From: Archangium violaceum
GTDB taxonomy: Bacteria > Myxococcota > Myxococcia > Myxococcales > Myxococcaceae
NCBI RefSeq assembly: GCF_016859125.1
Contig: NZ_CP069338.1
Span: 496,001-560,000 of the forward strand
Direction: 5' to 3'
Length of the DNA: 64,000 bases
The position numbers and the translations under genes are program-made. This document shows positions 47,083-55,692 of this stretch, piece by piece. Below the pieces are notes generated by a model. The model was given only the letters and a program-made list of their open reading frames with translations, did no database searches and was not told the origin of the DNA. The number at the start of each line of letters is the position of its first letter. Positions within the stretch are counted from its first letter, which is position 1.

Positions 47083-47433
47083 CTAATCAACATCCAAGCT
47101 CCAATTGCCCGCATTCCAATGCTTCAACGCCTGGGATGCCTCAAAAGGAATCAGCCCCTCCCCCTTGGCGGCCTCCTCTAGAACGGGCTTGGCTTGTTCC
47201 GGTCGCTCACTGAGCAGGAAAACCGCCGCATAGACTCGAACATCCATGCGCGGATGCGCGAATAAAGCCGCGAGCGCGTCCCGTCCTGCTTCTCCGTGGC
47301 CGCGCAATTTCTTGAAAGCAGCCGTATAACGCTTGGCGCACTTATTTCCAAACTTGCTATCGCCACGCATGATCGCATCTGTCTGAGCGGCCACGTTGCG
47401 GGCGAACTCCTCGGCGATATCCTCCAGGCTCAT
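47083..47433 (-). CDS. DUF2019-domain protein, probable immunity protein
   Basis: ATG 47433 (MSLEDIAEEFARNVAAQTDA) gives 116 residues of HEAT-like helices; a TTG at 47439 is an alternative start. The motifs LAALFAHPRMDVRVYAAVFL and EASQALKHWNAGNW match DUF2019 proteins. The start overlaps by 4 bp (ATGA) the natural stop of the toxin frame that ends at 47430, the classic toxin-immunity arrangement. The toxin gene upstream is broken, so this gene now stands as an orphan immunity gene. The immunity role is inferred from position and family. Confidence 0.75.
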   Translation of the reverse strand: MSLEDIAEEFARNVAAQTDAIMRGDSKFGNKCAKRYTAAFKKLRGHGEAGRDALAALFAHPRMDVRVYAAVFLLSERPEQAKPVLEEAAKGEGLIPFEASQALKHWNAGNWSLDVD

Positions 47434-48430
47434 CTCCAAACTCCCTTTTTGACATTCTCAATCGCCAGCAGACCGAACTCCCGTTGCGCCTCATAAGATT
47501 GGATGCTGAGCCACTTCCTGACCGTCAGCTTCGTGGATCTAGTAATAGCGGGTCGAATCCCCTCTCTGACGCTCGAGCGAATCCGGGGAGCTTCGGGACC
47601 TTGGATGCGAGCGCCGCCGTTTCACCTATCGCCGCAGTCCCCACCAGCGCGAGAATCCGCACACTGTTGGGGCCGATAACTCGTCCAAAACGCTCGCCAA
47701 TCTCGCGCAACTCCGCGAAGGAGGAAGCTCGGGGCGCATCCTCGTGAAGCCGCGCATAGGCCCGCAGCACATCGAAGAACTCCCACCCGAGGTAACCCCA
47801 CAAGGCGACGCCAAACACCAGGGCCGCGCCCTTCGTCACCGGTTCGGGCACGGGCGCCAACAGCAGCGCCATGTAAACCGTGATGCCAATGCTCACCATT
47901 GTAAGCATCCGCGTAGGGTCGAGCGTGGCCCTCACTTCCGCGCTCACGCCTTCCAGGGCAGGACCCACCGCCAGGGCAAGAGCCAGGCGGCACTTATCGT
48001 CATCCTGAAATCGGGGCCCATCCTCGAACAGTGTCAGGCAATCCCCTGGAGTACCGCGCCGTTCGCAATAGCGCCCGTAGGACTGTGCCAGACCTGAGCG
48101 CCACGCTTCGCCGCTCGAGGGCGTGGAAGCCAATGCCAACCTACGGCCGACATACAGCGGGGGACGGAGCGTGGCGAGCCGTAGCGGGGTGTCGAGCAGA
48201 AGGGTCGCCATGGCCGCCGAGAATTCGGCGTCACTCACCTGCACTGGCGCGAAGTCCGTGGGCAACCTGGTAAAGAAAGCCTCTCCCTGGTCGCCACGGT
48301 ACGCAGCAGCCCCCATGGGGACCCCTGTGGCGCACGCTGTCACCAGCATCAGCGCCGCCAGGGCCAACGCCCCCACGCGCAAGGGTCGCCGTGTGCAGAC
48401 GGGGCGAGTATCGACAGAATGGACGGACAT
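47430..48430 (-). pseudogene. SitA5-like polymorphic toxin lipoprotein, toxin domain deleted
   Basis: ATG 48430 opens a lipoprotein (lipobox LVTAC) whose N-terminal ~290 residues match the myxobacterial SitA5-type carrier region: LPTDFAPVQVSDAEFSAAM, YCERRGTPGDCLTLFEDGP, a membrane segment, and REIGERFGRVIGPNSVRIL. Reading reaches KVPKLPGFARAS and then a short nonsense tail to TGA at 47525. The normal toxin tail instead appears in another frame as RSTKLTVRKWLSIQSYEAQR and EFGLLAIENVKKGVWR, ending at 47430 on the immunity start. The toxin domain that should lie between is missing, so a deletion joined carrier and tail out of frame. Confidence 0.75.
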
Positions 48431-48541
48431 TGCCGCACCTCTCCGGGCGGGCCGCCCGAGTTGGAAGCAAAGCCCGCCGATTACAGAGAGTGGCTGGCAG
48501 CCGGGTCAAGCCGTGCCCCTTCGTGTAGACCCTCACCCCGG

Positions 48542-48562
48542 CCCTCTCCCAGAGGGAGAGGG
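48542..48562. repeat. Intergenic palindrome, copy 2
   Basis: CCCTCTCCC-AGA-GGGAGAGGG, same arms as at 30675 and 56927, with the extended left context ACCCTCACCCCGG shared with copy 3. It lies 9 bp beyond the VWA gene stop and could act as its terminator. Confidence 0.8.
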
Positions 48563-48571
48563 TGATGCGGC

Positions 48572-49807
48572 TCAATAGGTCAAGCCGTACTTCGCCGCCT
48601 TCTCCTTCACGCCCTTCATCACGTTCGCGTCGAAAGAGTCCTCCTTCTCCGCCACGTTCTTCGCGCGCCAGCTGTCACGCTCCGCCGCCAGCTTCGCCGC
48701 CTTCTCCTCCAGCGCCTTCCGCTCGTCCGCCAGCTGCTTCACCTTCGTCTCCCGCGCCTTCGCGTCCAGCCCCCTCAGTTCCGCCGGCAGCTCGTCGTCC
48801 TTCACGCTCGCCAACGCCTCCGGCTGTGACGCCAGGTCCACCGCCCCGCCCACCGCCACCGGCGCGCTGCTCACCGACGCCGCCTTGGCTGGCGCGCTCC
48901 CCGCCCCTCGCGTCGTCTTCAGGAACTGGATGCGCTCGGCCGCCGCCTCCGGTGCCAGCTCCGCCATCTGCTCCGCCCTCGCCCGGTTCGCCACCTGCGC
49001 CTCCTTCTTCCCCGCGTACAGCGTCTTGCGCGCCAGCTCCGCGTTCACCTTCGCCAGCTCCGCGTCATACGGCGTCGCCACCGCCACCATCCCGCCCGAC
49101 TGCTCCAGCGACTCGTACCGCCCGTCCGTCATCTTCGCCGCGAGCTTCCAGTGCGTCTCCGTCTCCGGATCCCCGCCGCAGCGCACCGTGTTCACCACGA
49201 TGTGCTTCTCCGCCGCCCGCTTCACCCAGTGGTTGAAGTTCCAGTCGTCCCTGCGCTGCGCCGGCGGCGCGTCCCCCACCAGGAAGATGAGCTTCATCGT
49301 CTCCCGGCTCTCGTCCCACGACAGTTTCGACACCGCCTCGCCCAATCCCCGCCCCACGTGCTCCGGCGTGTCTCCACCTCCGTCCGCCCGCAGCTGGCGC
49401 AGGTTCGTGAAGAGGCCGTCCAGGTCCTCCGTGAGCTCGTACCGCCGCGTCACGTACTCGTCCCCCACGTCCCGGTACGCCACCAACCCCACCCTCACCC
49501 GCGGCGTGGGCTTGCCCTGCGCAATCCTCGACGCGATGGAGAAGATCTTCTGCTTCGCCCCCTCGATGAGCCCTCCCATCGAGCCCGTCGTGTCCAGGAC
49601 GAAGACCACGTCGATCCTCGGCCGGGCCTGCTGCTGCTGGGACCGCGGCGCCTGCTTCTGTGGAACCTGGGCAACCGGCGCCCCCTGGGGCTGGGCCTGG
49701 GGTTTCGCGGACATGGGAGGGGTCTCGGCGAGGGCCAGGGGGGACGCGAGCGTGACGAGGGCGAGCGCGGCCCCGAACATGGGGCGCGAGAAGGGCTTCA
49801 GGGTCAT
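48572..49807 (-). CDS. Secreted von Willebrand factor type A (VWA) protein
   Basis: ATG 49807 gives 411 residues with a signal peptide (GAALALVTLASPLALAE). After a Gln/Pro-rich linker the VWA domain begins with the MIDAS motif VFVLDTTGSMGGLIEGAK (DxTGS), then the Thr-type site ADGGGDTPEHVG and an Asp in FLVGDAPP. The C-terminal ~150 residues are a coiled coil rich in Lys, Glu and Ala (KARETKVKQLADERKALEEK). VWA domains bind metal and protein ligands. The related hydrolase or chelatase partner is not adjacent. A 21-bp palindrome follows the stop. Confidence 0.88.
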   Translation of the reverse strand: MTLKPFSRPMFGAALALVTLASPLALAETPPMSAKPQAQPQGAPVAQVPQKQAPRSQQQQARPRIDVVFVLDTTGSMGGLIEGAKQKIFSIASRIAQGKPTPRVRVGLVAYRDVGDEYVTRRYELTEDLDGLFTNLRQLRADGGGDTPEHVGRGLGEAVSKLSWDESRETMKLIFLVGDAPPAQRRDDWNFNHWVKRAAEKHIVVNTVRCGGDPETETHWKLAAKMTDGRYESLEQSGGMVAVATPYDAELAKVNAELARKTLYAGKKEAQVANRARAEQMAELAPEAAAERIQFLKTTRGAGSAPAKAASVSSAPVAVGGAVDLASQPEALASVKDDELPAELRGLDAKARETKVKQLADERKALEEKAAKLAAERDSWRAKNVAEKEDSFDANVMKGVKEKAAKYGLTY

Positions 49808-49943
49808 GGAAAGGGCTCCGGGGAGAGGTAAATCCGAGTCGAAATTCCAGCGTGCGCTCGGTGGTGTAACGGACGAGCCGCCATCCGGGTCTATCGTCCC
49901 CGGTTGCACCCGCTCCGTCCGGGCGCTACGCCTGTGCCCACCC

Positions 49944-50843
49944 GTGCGCGTCTTCCACTGTGACCAGTACGTCGTCCCGCTCCCCCCCGGGCACCGATTC
50001 CCCATGGAGAAGTACCGGCTCCTGCGCGAGCTGCTCCTGGAGCGCGGGGTCATCCCCCCTGAGTGGCTCCGGGCCTCCGTCCCCATCTCGCGCGAGGACC
50101 TGGAGCGCGTCCACACCCCGCGCTACCTCGACGCGCTCTGGACGGGAACCCTCACCGAGGCGGAAGCGCGCAGGTTGGGCTTTCCCTGGTCCGAGGATCT
50201 GCTCGTGCGCTCCCGCGCCTCCGTGGGGGGCACCGTGGGCGCCGCCCGGGCCGCCCTCGAGGACGGCATCGCCGGCAACCTCGCCGGAGGCACCCACCAC
50301 TCCTTCCCGGACCACGGCGAGGGCTACTGCGTCTTCAACGACATCGCCGTCGCCATCCGCGTCCTCCAGGCCGAGCGCCGCATCCACCGCGCCGTGGTGG
50401 TGGACCTCGACGTGCACCAGGGCAACGGCACCGCCGCGGTCTTCGAGGGCGACGACTCCGTCTTCTCCTTCTCCATCCACGGCGAGCACAACTTCCCCTT
50501 CCGCAAGCAGCGCTCCAGCCGCGACGTGGGCCTGCCCGATGGCGTGGACGACCGCGCCTACCTCGACGTGCTCGCCATGCACCTGCCCGAGGTGCTCGAG
50601 GCCTCCGGCGCCGACATCCTCTTCTACCAGGCCGGTGTGGATCCGCTCGCCGAAGACGCACTCGGCCGGCTCTCCCTGACCCACGTGGGGATGAGGGAGA
50701 GGGACCGTCTGGTATTGGAGGCGGCCTGGCATCGGGGCATCCCGCTCGTGCTCACCCTGGGCGGCGGATATGCGAAGCCCATCACCGCCACGCTCGAGGC
50801 CCACGTGGGCACCTACGAGACGGCCCTCTCCGTCTTCCGCTAG
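49944..50843 (+). CDS. Histone-deacetylase-family (acetoin utilisation-like) deacetylase
   Basis: GTG 49944 gives 299 residues. Zinc-hydrolase motifs are intact: GGTHHSFPDHGEGYCVFND (His pair), VVDLDVHQGNGTA (Asp and His ligands), FSIHGEHNFPF, and YQAGVDPLAEDALG (Asp). LTLGGGYAKP with the usual Tyr closes the active site. Bacterial members deacetylate small molecules or proteins; the particular substrate is not clear. It diverges from the VWA gene by 136 bp and is followed by an AT-richer stretch. Confidence 0.92.
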   Translation: MRVFHCDQYVVPLPPGHRFPMEKYRLLRELLLERGVIPPEWLRASVPISREDLERVHTPRYLDALWTGTLTEAEARRLGFPWSEDLLVRSRASVGGTVGAARAALEDGIAGNLAGGTHHSFPDHGEGYCVFNDIAVAIRVLQAERRIHRAVVVDLDVHQGNGTAAVFEGDDSVFSFSIHGEHNFPFRKQRSSRDVGLPDGVDDRAYLDVLAMHLPEVLEASGADILFYQAGVDPLAEDALGRLSLTHVGMRERDRLVLEAAWHRGIPLVLTLGGGYAKPITATLEAHVGTYETALSVFR

Positions 50844-50974
50844 TACGATTTTGTCACAAACGTCAAGCGTTGCTGAACACGGTTCCCTCTAAAAATTGAC
50901 ATCCAATCGCGTCCGTGCGCCAATCTTCACATTCAGTAAAAATTCAGACACGAACGAGAGGATGGAGGGGTCAA

Positions 50975-51385
50975 ATGCATCGGCTGCTTTTGGTTGCGAT
51001 TCTGGGGACGTTGACCGGTTGTGGTGGAGCCGCACCAGTCGAAACCCATTTTTCACAGGTGGCACAAGGATTGAGCGTGGATGATCCCCTCATCGCTGTG
51101 TGGGCGACCGGTGGTGGGCGTTGGACAATGCGCGTCTCCGTTGATGGTACCGCCGTGGAGACAACCAACGCTGGTGACAACTGCTGGTTCGTGGGTGACC
51201 AGGTATGGAGGAACATTCGATTCCTGAGAACGGAAGAAGGGGGAATACGAGTCTATGAAGGCGAGCGGAACCAAGGACCGTGCATCGGAAACCCATACAA
51301 TACCGCTACCATAAGGCTCACAGGCTCCGGTCCCAGCGCTGTCCTCAGCGAGCACTACGGCAACTGGACCTGGACAGGCTGGTGA
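50975..51385 (+). CDS. Small lipoprotein of unknown function
   Basis: ATG 50975, with GGAGGGG upstream, gives 136 residues with a lipobox GTLTGCGG after MHRLLLVAILG. The mature part is beta-rich with Trp and Gly (GGRWTMRVSVDG, DNCWFVGDQVW, EHYGNWTWTGW) and has Cys at GDNCW and GPCIGN. Codon usage is less GC-biased than in most of the window, which suggests recent acquisition along with the two following frames. No family is recognised. Confidence 0.65.
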   Translation: MHRLLLVAILGTLTGCGGAAPVETHFSQVAQGLSVDDPLIAVWATGGGRWTMRVSVDGTAVETTNAGDNCWFVGDQVWRNIRFLRTEEGGIRVYEGERNQGPCIGNPYNTATIRLTGSGPSAVLSEHYGNWTWTGW

Positions 51386-51564
51386 GGTGGAGATCGCCTG
51401 CAGCTCGCCGGGTGCCGTACAGGGTTCGCGATTCAGGGAGCCTCGTTTACATGGGCGCCGGCTCCTCGCTCATTCAAATGGGGGAGGCTCGAATACTGGA
51501 GCAGACGAAGCAGTTGCGTGCAGCATTCAAGATGCCAGAGAACTCGTCCGGAGGTGCGCCATGA
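51386..51564 (+). pseudogene. C-terminal fragment of a probable toxin gene
   Basis: The frame ending in TGA at 51564 reads VPYRVRDSGSLVYMGAGSSL followed by EARILEQTKQLRAAFKMPEN. Its stop overlaps the start of the next gene by 4 bp (ATGA), as in toxin/immunity pairs. Upstream of 51386 the frame runs into the lipoprotein gene and has no start of its own. It looks like the tail of a toxin gene whose body was replaced or deleted. The toxin identity is inference from layout. Confidence 0.45.
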
Positions 51565-52346
51565 GCCGGTGGCCTCTCTGGGCAGTCCTGGCGCCAGGCG
51601 ATCCCTCATGGATGAAGAAACGTGCCTTCGACGCATTGGGTTTGGAAGAAGACGACGAGGACGAAGAAGGGCCGCCCTTTGAGTTGAGCCAAGGGAGTGG
51701 CCGCTACCATGCCCTCGTTGGGACAACCCCCATTGATGTAGGCGCCGAGATTCAAATCGCCAAGGAACTATCGCTCGAATGTGATGAGCCCGTGTACTCG
51801 ATTGAACGCGCCAATGACCCGTGGACCGTCATGTCATGGCGGAAGGGCACACCGGAGGTCCTGGAGGAGGATCCAGAAGCACTGGCGAGCGCTCTCGGTT
51901 CCCCGCTGCCCGGCAGCGAGAAATCGCCGGACCAAACCGCGAGAAAGCCGTTGCGGCATGTCGCATTCGTGGAAGGAGTCCGGGCCCACGAGGCACATCG
52001 CGCGCTGGAGGAAGATTACGGAGAACCACTCCCACCGGGGCGCTACCACCTAGAGGATACGCCGCGAGGTCTCCGGATCTCTAGTGGAACGGGCGACATA
52101 GGATTCGCTGATGTCAATCTATCGGAGCGGCTCCCCAATGCCACTGTCTATGGAGTGATTGCCTCGCCAGGTCTGGACGTCTTCATTGTCAACATGCTTC
52201 AAGGAGGAGAGTGCATCGGGCAATTTGCGCAGCCGCCTCGGGAGGACTCATTCATGCCAGTTGTCAGCGACATCCAGGGCGAGCGCTCGCCCGAGCGAAT
52301 TCTCGTGGCGCTAGGCATTCCCCCGGAGTGGTTCCGGAATGAATGA
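51561..52346 (+). CDS. Hypothetical protein, possible immunity protein
   Basis: ATG 51561, with GGAGG upstream, gives 261 residues starting MSRWPLWAVLAPGDPSWMKK. It is acidic (GLEEDDEDEEGPPFEL), with no signal peptide or membrane segment, and includes HVAFVEGVRAHEAHRALEED and VYGVIASPGLDVFIVNML. Codon use is less GC-rich than in the conserved genes. Its overlap with an upstream truncated frame suggests an immunity gene left behind after toxin loss. No defined family is recognised, and the role is inferred only. Confidence 0.55.
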   Translation: MSRWPLWAVLAPGDPSWMKKRAFDALGLEEDDEDEEGPPFELSQGSGRYHALVGTTPIDVGAEIQIAKELSLECDEPVYSIERANDPWTVMSWRKGTPEVLEEDPEALASALGSPLPGSEKSPDQTARKPLRHVAFVEGVRAHEAHRALEEDYGEPLPPGRYHLEDTPRGLRISSGTGDIGFADVNLSERLPNATVYGVIASPGLDVFIVNMLQGGECIGQFAQPPREDSFMPVVSDIQGERSPERILVALGIPPEWFRNE

Positions 52347-52603
52347 CGGGTGCCGGGGCGGCCTCGTCCTCGGCCCTGGCCTCCCGGCAGAGAGGAGTGG
52401 GCCTCACCAACTCCACGCGCCCCATTTCCGCCGCATCCTCCAGGAAAACGCATTGGGACGCAGTGCTCCTGGATCCCATCCACTATCGCGGCAACCCGCT
52501 GGGCCTGGAGCTGGTCAACGGCAAGCGGCTCGTCTGAACGCACCACCGGCGCGCTCGGGGCGGTCACCTGCCCCCGAGCGCGCCTCACCGCTCCCCTCGG
52601 ACT

Positions 52604-53878
52604 TCAGGGGGCCCTGGCGGTGGAGAGCTCCCGGAGGATGTGGTCCCGCATCGTCTTGCGGATCTCCAGCAGACCCCTGTTGGGGAACGCCCCGCCCGTC
52701 CGGGTGGAGCTGTCGATCCGCTGGTAGAACGGATCCTCCTTCAACCCGGGCTGCTGGTAGGCATCCAGCACCGCGGGCATGAGGTAGCGCGGCACGCGTC
52801 CGGCTTCGGGAGCGTCCTCGCTGAGGAGGATCCACGCGAACGTGCTTGCCTGGCTCATGTAGCTCACGAACGCCGTCGCGGCCTTCTCGCACTCGTCGAC
52901 GCACCTGGCCCCGAGGAAGAAGGAGTCGGTGAACAGCAGGGGCTGGTTGCCCTCACCCAGTGGCGCGGGGGAGATGCGCAGCTCCTCCCGGTTCGCCCCC
53001 TCGGGCAGCTTCTTCAGGATGGTGTGCAACCGCTCCGAGTAGCCCAGGGTCACGTCCGCCTTGCCCTCCGCGAAGAGGGTCGCGGGCAGATCGAAGTTCT
53101 CCGCCGCGTCGTAGGTCCCATCGATGCAGGGATTCCCCGTGGACGTCTCGCAGGCCCCGGCGAGCTTCTTCAGCCCGGCAATCACTTGCGCGTCGTAGTT
53201 CTCCGTGGTGACGGCCGACTGCACCTGCGAGGGGCCGTACGTATCCGTCCACGCGTCGAGGTAGAGCGAGGGCAGGTTCCAGCTCCCCAGCAGGTTGGCC
53301 GCCAGGTCCACCTCCGGCGTCTTCCGCGACGAGAGGATCTGCACCAGCTCGTCCACCGTGCGGGCGTTGCTCACGGACTCGCTGCGCGAGACGATGTAGT
53401 GCGTGCACAGCCAGTGGGGCACGCCGTAAAGCTTGCCGTCCAGCGTCGAAGCCGCGACGCCCGCAGGGTGCCAGTTCGACCCCTGCGGCAACGCCGACCA
53501 CGGACGGACCGCTCCGGTGCCGACCAGCTCTCCCAGGATGGACGTGTCCGTCTCGACGACATCGTAGGCACAGTCGCCCTCCCCCATCAGGGAGCTCGCG
53601 AGCTGGGCGGGCTCGTAGAGGTCATCCTTGAAGCACGAGGGATTCACCACCAGGTCCACTTCCGGGTGCTGCCGCTCGAAGTCGCTCTCGATGCGCGCCG
53701 CCATGGCCTCGAGGCCATCCCCCGCCGCATCCGGGATGTATGAATAGAGCGGCACCCTCAGTTGGACCCGGGTCCCCGGAGTCGGCTCCGGCTCTGGCTC
53801 CGGATCGCAGCCCAGCATCGGGCACAGGGCCGCGCCGAGCACCCACATCCCTCTTCGAATCCACGCGTTCTCGCTCAT
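52604..53878 (-). CDS. Thiaminase-I-like (thiamine pyridinylase) lipoprotein
   Basis: The 424-residue protein has a signal with a Cys at PMLGCDPEPEPEP, so it is a lipoprotein with a Pro/Glu linker. The fold is that of periplasmic binding proteins. Alignment from memory to Bacillus thiaminase I is clear in several places: LRVPLYSYIPDA against LKVAIYPYVPDP, KLYGVPHWLCTHYIVSR against EVYGLPQILCTNLLFYR (the nucleophilic Cys), and VTLGYSERLH against AFIGYSESMM (the catalytic Glu region). Thiaminase I breaks thiamine by base exchange at its methylene bridge. A plain sugar or thiamine solute-binding role is the alternative, but no ABC permease is adjacent. Confidence 0.68.
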   Translation of the reverse strand: MSENAWIRRGMWVLGAALCPMLGCDPEPEPEPTPGTRVQLRVPLYSYIPDAAGDGLEAMAARIESDFERQHPEVDLVVNPSCFKDDLYEPAQLASSLMGEGDCAYDVVETDTSILGELVGTGAVRPWSALPQGSNWHPAGVAASTLDGKLYGVPHWLCTHYIVSRSESVSNARTVDELVQILSSRKTPEVDLAANLLGSWNLPSLYLDAWTDTYGPSQVQSAVTTENYDAQVIAGLKKLAGACETSTGNPCIDGTYDAAENFDLPATLFAEGKADVTLGYSERLHTILKKLPEGANREELRISPAPLGEGNQPLLFTDSFFLGARCVDECEKAATAFVSYMSQASTFAWILLSEDAPEAGRVPRYLMPAVLDAYQQPGLKEDPFYQRIDSSTRTGGAFPNRGLLEIRKTMRDHILRELSTARAP

Positions 53879-54016
53879 TGCCGTGAGGTCTCCTACCGCA
53901 CCGGTTGATGGGCGGTGGGATAGACCGGGTCGACGGCAATGTCGTTGTCGAAGTGCGGGTCCGGGGGTGCCACCCGCCCGGGACGTTCAGCGGGTGGCAC
54001 GGCGCGTACGCGGACC

Positions 54017-54712
54017 TCACGCCAGGTCGAACAGCAGCGCCTCCAACGGCTCGGTGGCCGAGAGCACCAGGCGCGACTCGTCGGACAGGGCGACCCCGTC
54101 CCCGGCCTTCAGCTCCACGCCGTTGAGCGAGCCCGCGCCTCGCGCCACCTGCAGCCAGGCATGCCGGCCCGGCGCCAGCGCGTACTCGGTCTGCTCACCC
54201 TTCCCCAGCAGCGTGCTGTACAGCCGCAGATCCTGGTGCACCTTCAGCGCGCCCTCCTGCCCCTCCGGCGACACCACCAGCCGGAAGCGGCCCTGGCGCT
54301 CCTCCTCCGTGAAGGACTTCTGCTCGTAGCTCGGCGTCAGGCCCTGGCGCTCGGGGAGGATCCAGATCTGCAGGAAGTGCAGCTCCTTGCCCGTGCGGTT
54401 CATCTCGCTGTGCAGCACGCCCGTGCCCGCCGACATCCGCTGCAGCTCTCCCGCACGCAGCACGCCGAGCGTACCCATGCTGTCCCGGTGTTCGATCTGT
54501 CCCGAGAGCACGTAGGTGATGATCTCCATGTCCCGGTGCGGGTGCGTGCCGAAGCCACTGCGCGGCGCCACGCGGTCCTCGTTGATGACGCGCAGGGCGC
54601 GGAAGCCCATGTAGCTGGGGTCGTAGTAGTCGCCGAACGAGAAGGTGTGGTGGGAATCCAGCCACCCGTGGTTCGCATGTCCGCGCGCTTCCGAAGGTCG
54701 AACGATCATCAT
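54017..54712 (-). CDS. Pirin-family protein
   Basis: ATG 54712, with AGGAG six bases upstream, gives 231 residues. Bicupin motifs HHTFSFGDYYDP, GTHPHRDMEIITYVLSG and TGVLHSEMNRTGKELHFLQ supply the metal-binding His/Glu set (HxHRDME, then H and E), as in quercetinase-type pirins. The C-terminal cupin is weaker, ending EALLFDLA. Upstream, the same frame stays open to GTG 54829 and beyond, reading LSRRQVAGGLVAG, a Tat-signal-like sequence. The ribosome-binding site favours the shorter, cytoplasmic form. Confidence 0.88.
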   Translation of the reverse strand: MMIVRPSEARGHANHGWLDSHHTFSFGDYYDPSYMGFRALRVINEDRVAPRSGFGTHPHRDMEIITYVLSGQIEHRDSMGTLGVLRAGELQRMSAGTGVLHSEMNRTGKELHFLQIWILPERQGLTPSYEQKSFTEEERQGRFRLVVSPEGQEGALKVHQDLRLYSTLLGKGEQTEYALAPGRHAWLQVARGAGSLNGVELKAGDGVALSDESRLVLSATEPLEALLFDLA

Positions 54713-54863
54713 GGGGTACTCCTGTTCTCCAGTCTGTTCCGATGCCCGAGGGCCCCGCGGCGATTCGCCCCGTGCGAGCAGCGACCCGCCCATCAGGCCC
54801 GTCACGCCGGCCACCAGCCCGCCAGCCACCTGGCGTCGGCTGAGCGGCCAGCCCTCCGCCGCC

Positions 54864-55412
54864 TCACGCGGCCTTCGCTCCCGCCGCCGCCTTCACCGCC
54901 TGCACGTCGAGCTCGATGTCGATGCGCTCCCCCACCAGCACCCCGCCCGTCTCCAGCCCCTTGTTCCACGTCAGCCCGAAGTCCTTGCGGTCGATGCTCG
55001 TGCGCGCGCTGAAGGCCAGGCGCTCGACGCCGAACGGATCCTTCACCCGGCCGAGGAACTCGGCGTCCAGCGTCACCTCGCGGGTGGTGTCCTTGATGGT
55101 CAGGTCCCCCACCACGCGGTAGCGGTCGCCACCGGCGGGCACCACACGCCGGCTGCGGAAGATGAGGCGCGGGAAGGCCGCCACATCGAAGAAGTCCTGC
55201 GAGCGCAGGTGCTTGTCACGCGCCTCCACCTGCGTGTCGATGCTCGCCGCGTCGATCTTCACCTCCGCCTGCGTGTTCTCCAGGCCGCCGTGCACGAACA
55301 GCCGCCCCTCGTAGCGCGAGAAGCGGCCGTGCACCCGGGCCACCACCATGTGCCGCACCGTGAAATTGATGGAGGTGTGGGCGTTGTCGATCTGCCAGGT
55401 CTCGATGGACAT
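54864..55412 (-). CDS. YceI-family protein
   Basis: ATG 55412, with GGGAG nine bases upstream, gives 182 residues: WQIDNAHTSINFTVRHMVVA at the start, then DASSI-type IDAASIDTQVEARDKHLRS and TSIDRKDFGLTWNKGLETGG. These are standard YceI lipocalin-like motifs; family members bind isoprenoid or similar hydrophobic ligands. There is no signal peptide in the chosen frame, so it is presumably cytoplasmic. It lies 151 bp before the pirin gene on the same strand and could be co-transcribed with it. Confidence 0.92.
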   Translation of the reverse strand: MSIETWQIDNAHTSINFTVRHMVVARVHGRFSRYEGRLFVHGGLENTQAEVKIDAASIDTQVEARDKHLRSQDFFDVAAFPRLIFRSRRVVPAGGDRYRVVGDLTIKDTTREVTLDAEFLGRVKDPFGVERLAFSARTSIDRKDFGLTWNKGLETGGVLVGERIDIELDVQAVKAAAGAKAA

Positions 55413-55692
55413 CGAAGTCGTCTCCCAGGAAGTGCTTCTCCGCCCCTTCCCTGGAGCAACCCGCCTGCCAACGTCCAACCCCCTGGAATCACGAAGCTCC
55501 AACTCTCCAGGAGCTCAAAATACTCTCAAAATGAGAGCCTCACCCTCTCATCTGGAGAGCCCGTTCCTCTCATTCCGAAAGGCCCCTCCTCCCGCTCCAG
55601 GGCCGGAGGAACCTCCGGGCAAGCGCCCGATGCGACCCCTTCAGCGGGTGCGTACCTCATCCGGGACGGTCCTCGAACACAGGGGGTACACC

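Noticed and set aside
47548-47575. GGGTCGAATCCC resembles a tRNA T-arm.
   Set aside because: No anticodon arm or acceptor stem can be paired around it, and the stem has a mismatch. It falls in the broken toxin gene.
50896-50925. TTGACA at 50896 as a -35 element for the lipoprotein gene.
   Set aside because: No -10-like hexamer occurs at 16-19 bp spacing.
52343-52537. Plus-strand 64-codon frame ending DPIHYRGNPLGLELVNGKRLV.
   Set aside because: The end looks protein-like, but there is no ribosome-binding site, the first half is low complexity, and no family is recognised. At most it is a remnant. The rest of 52347-52603 shows nothing.
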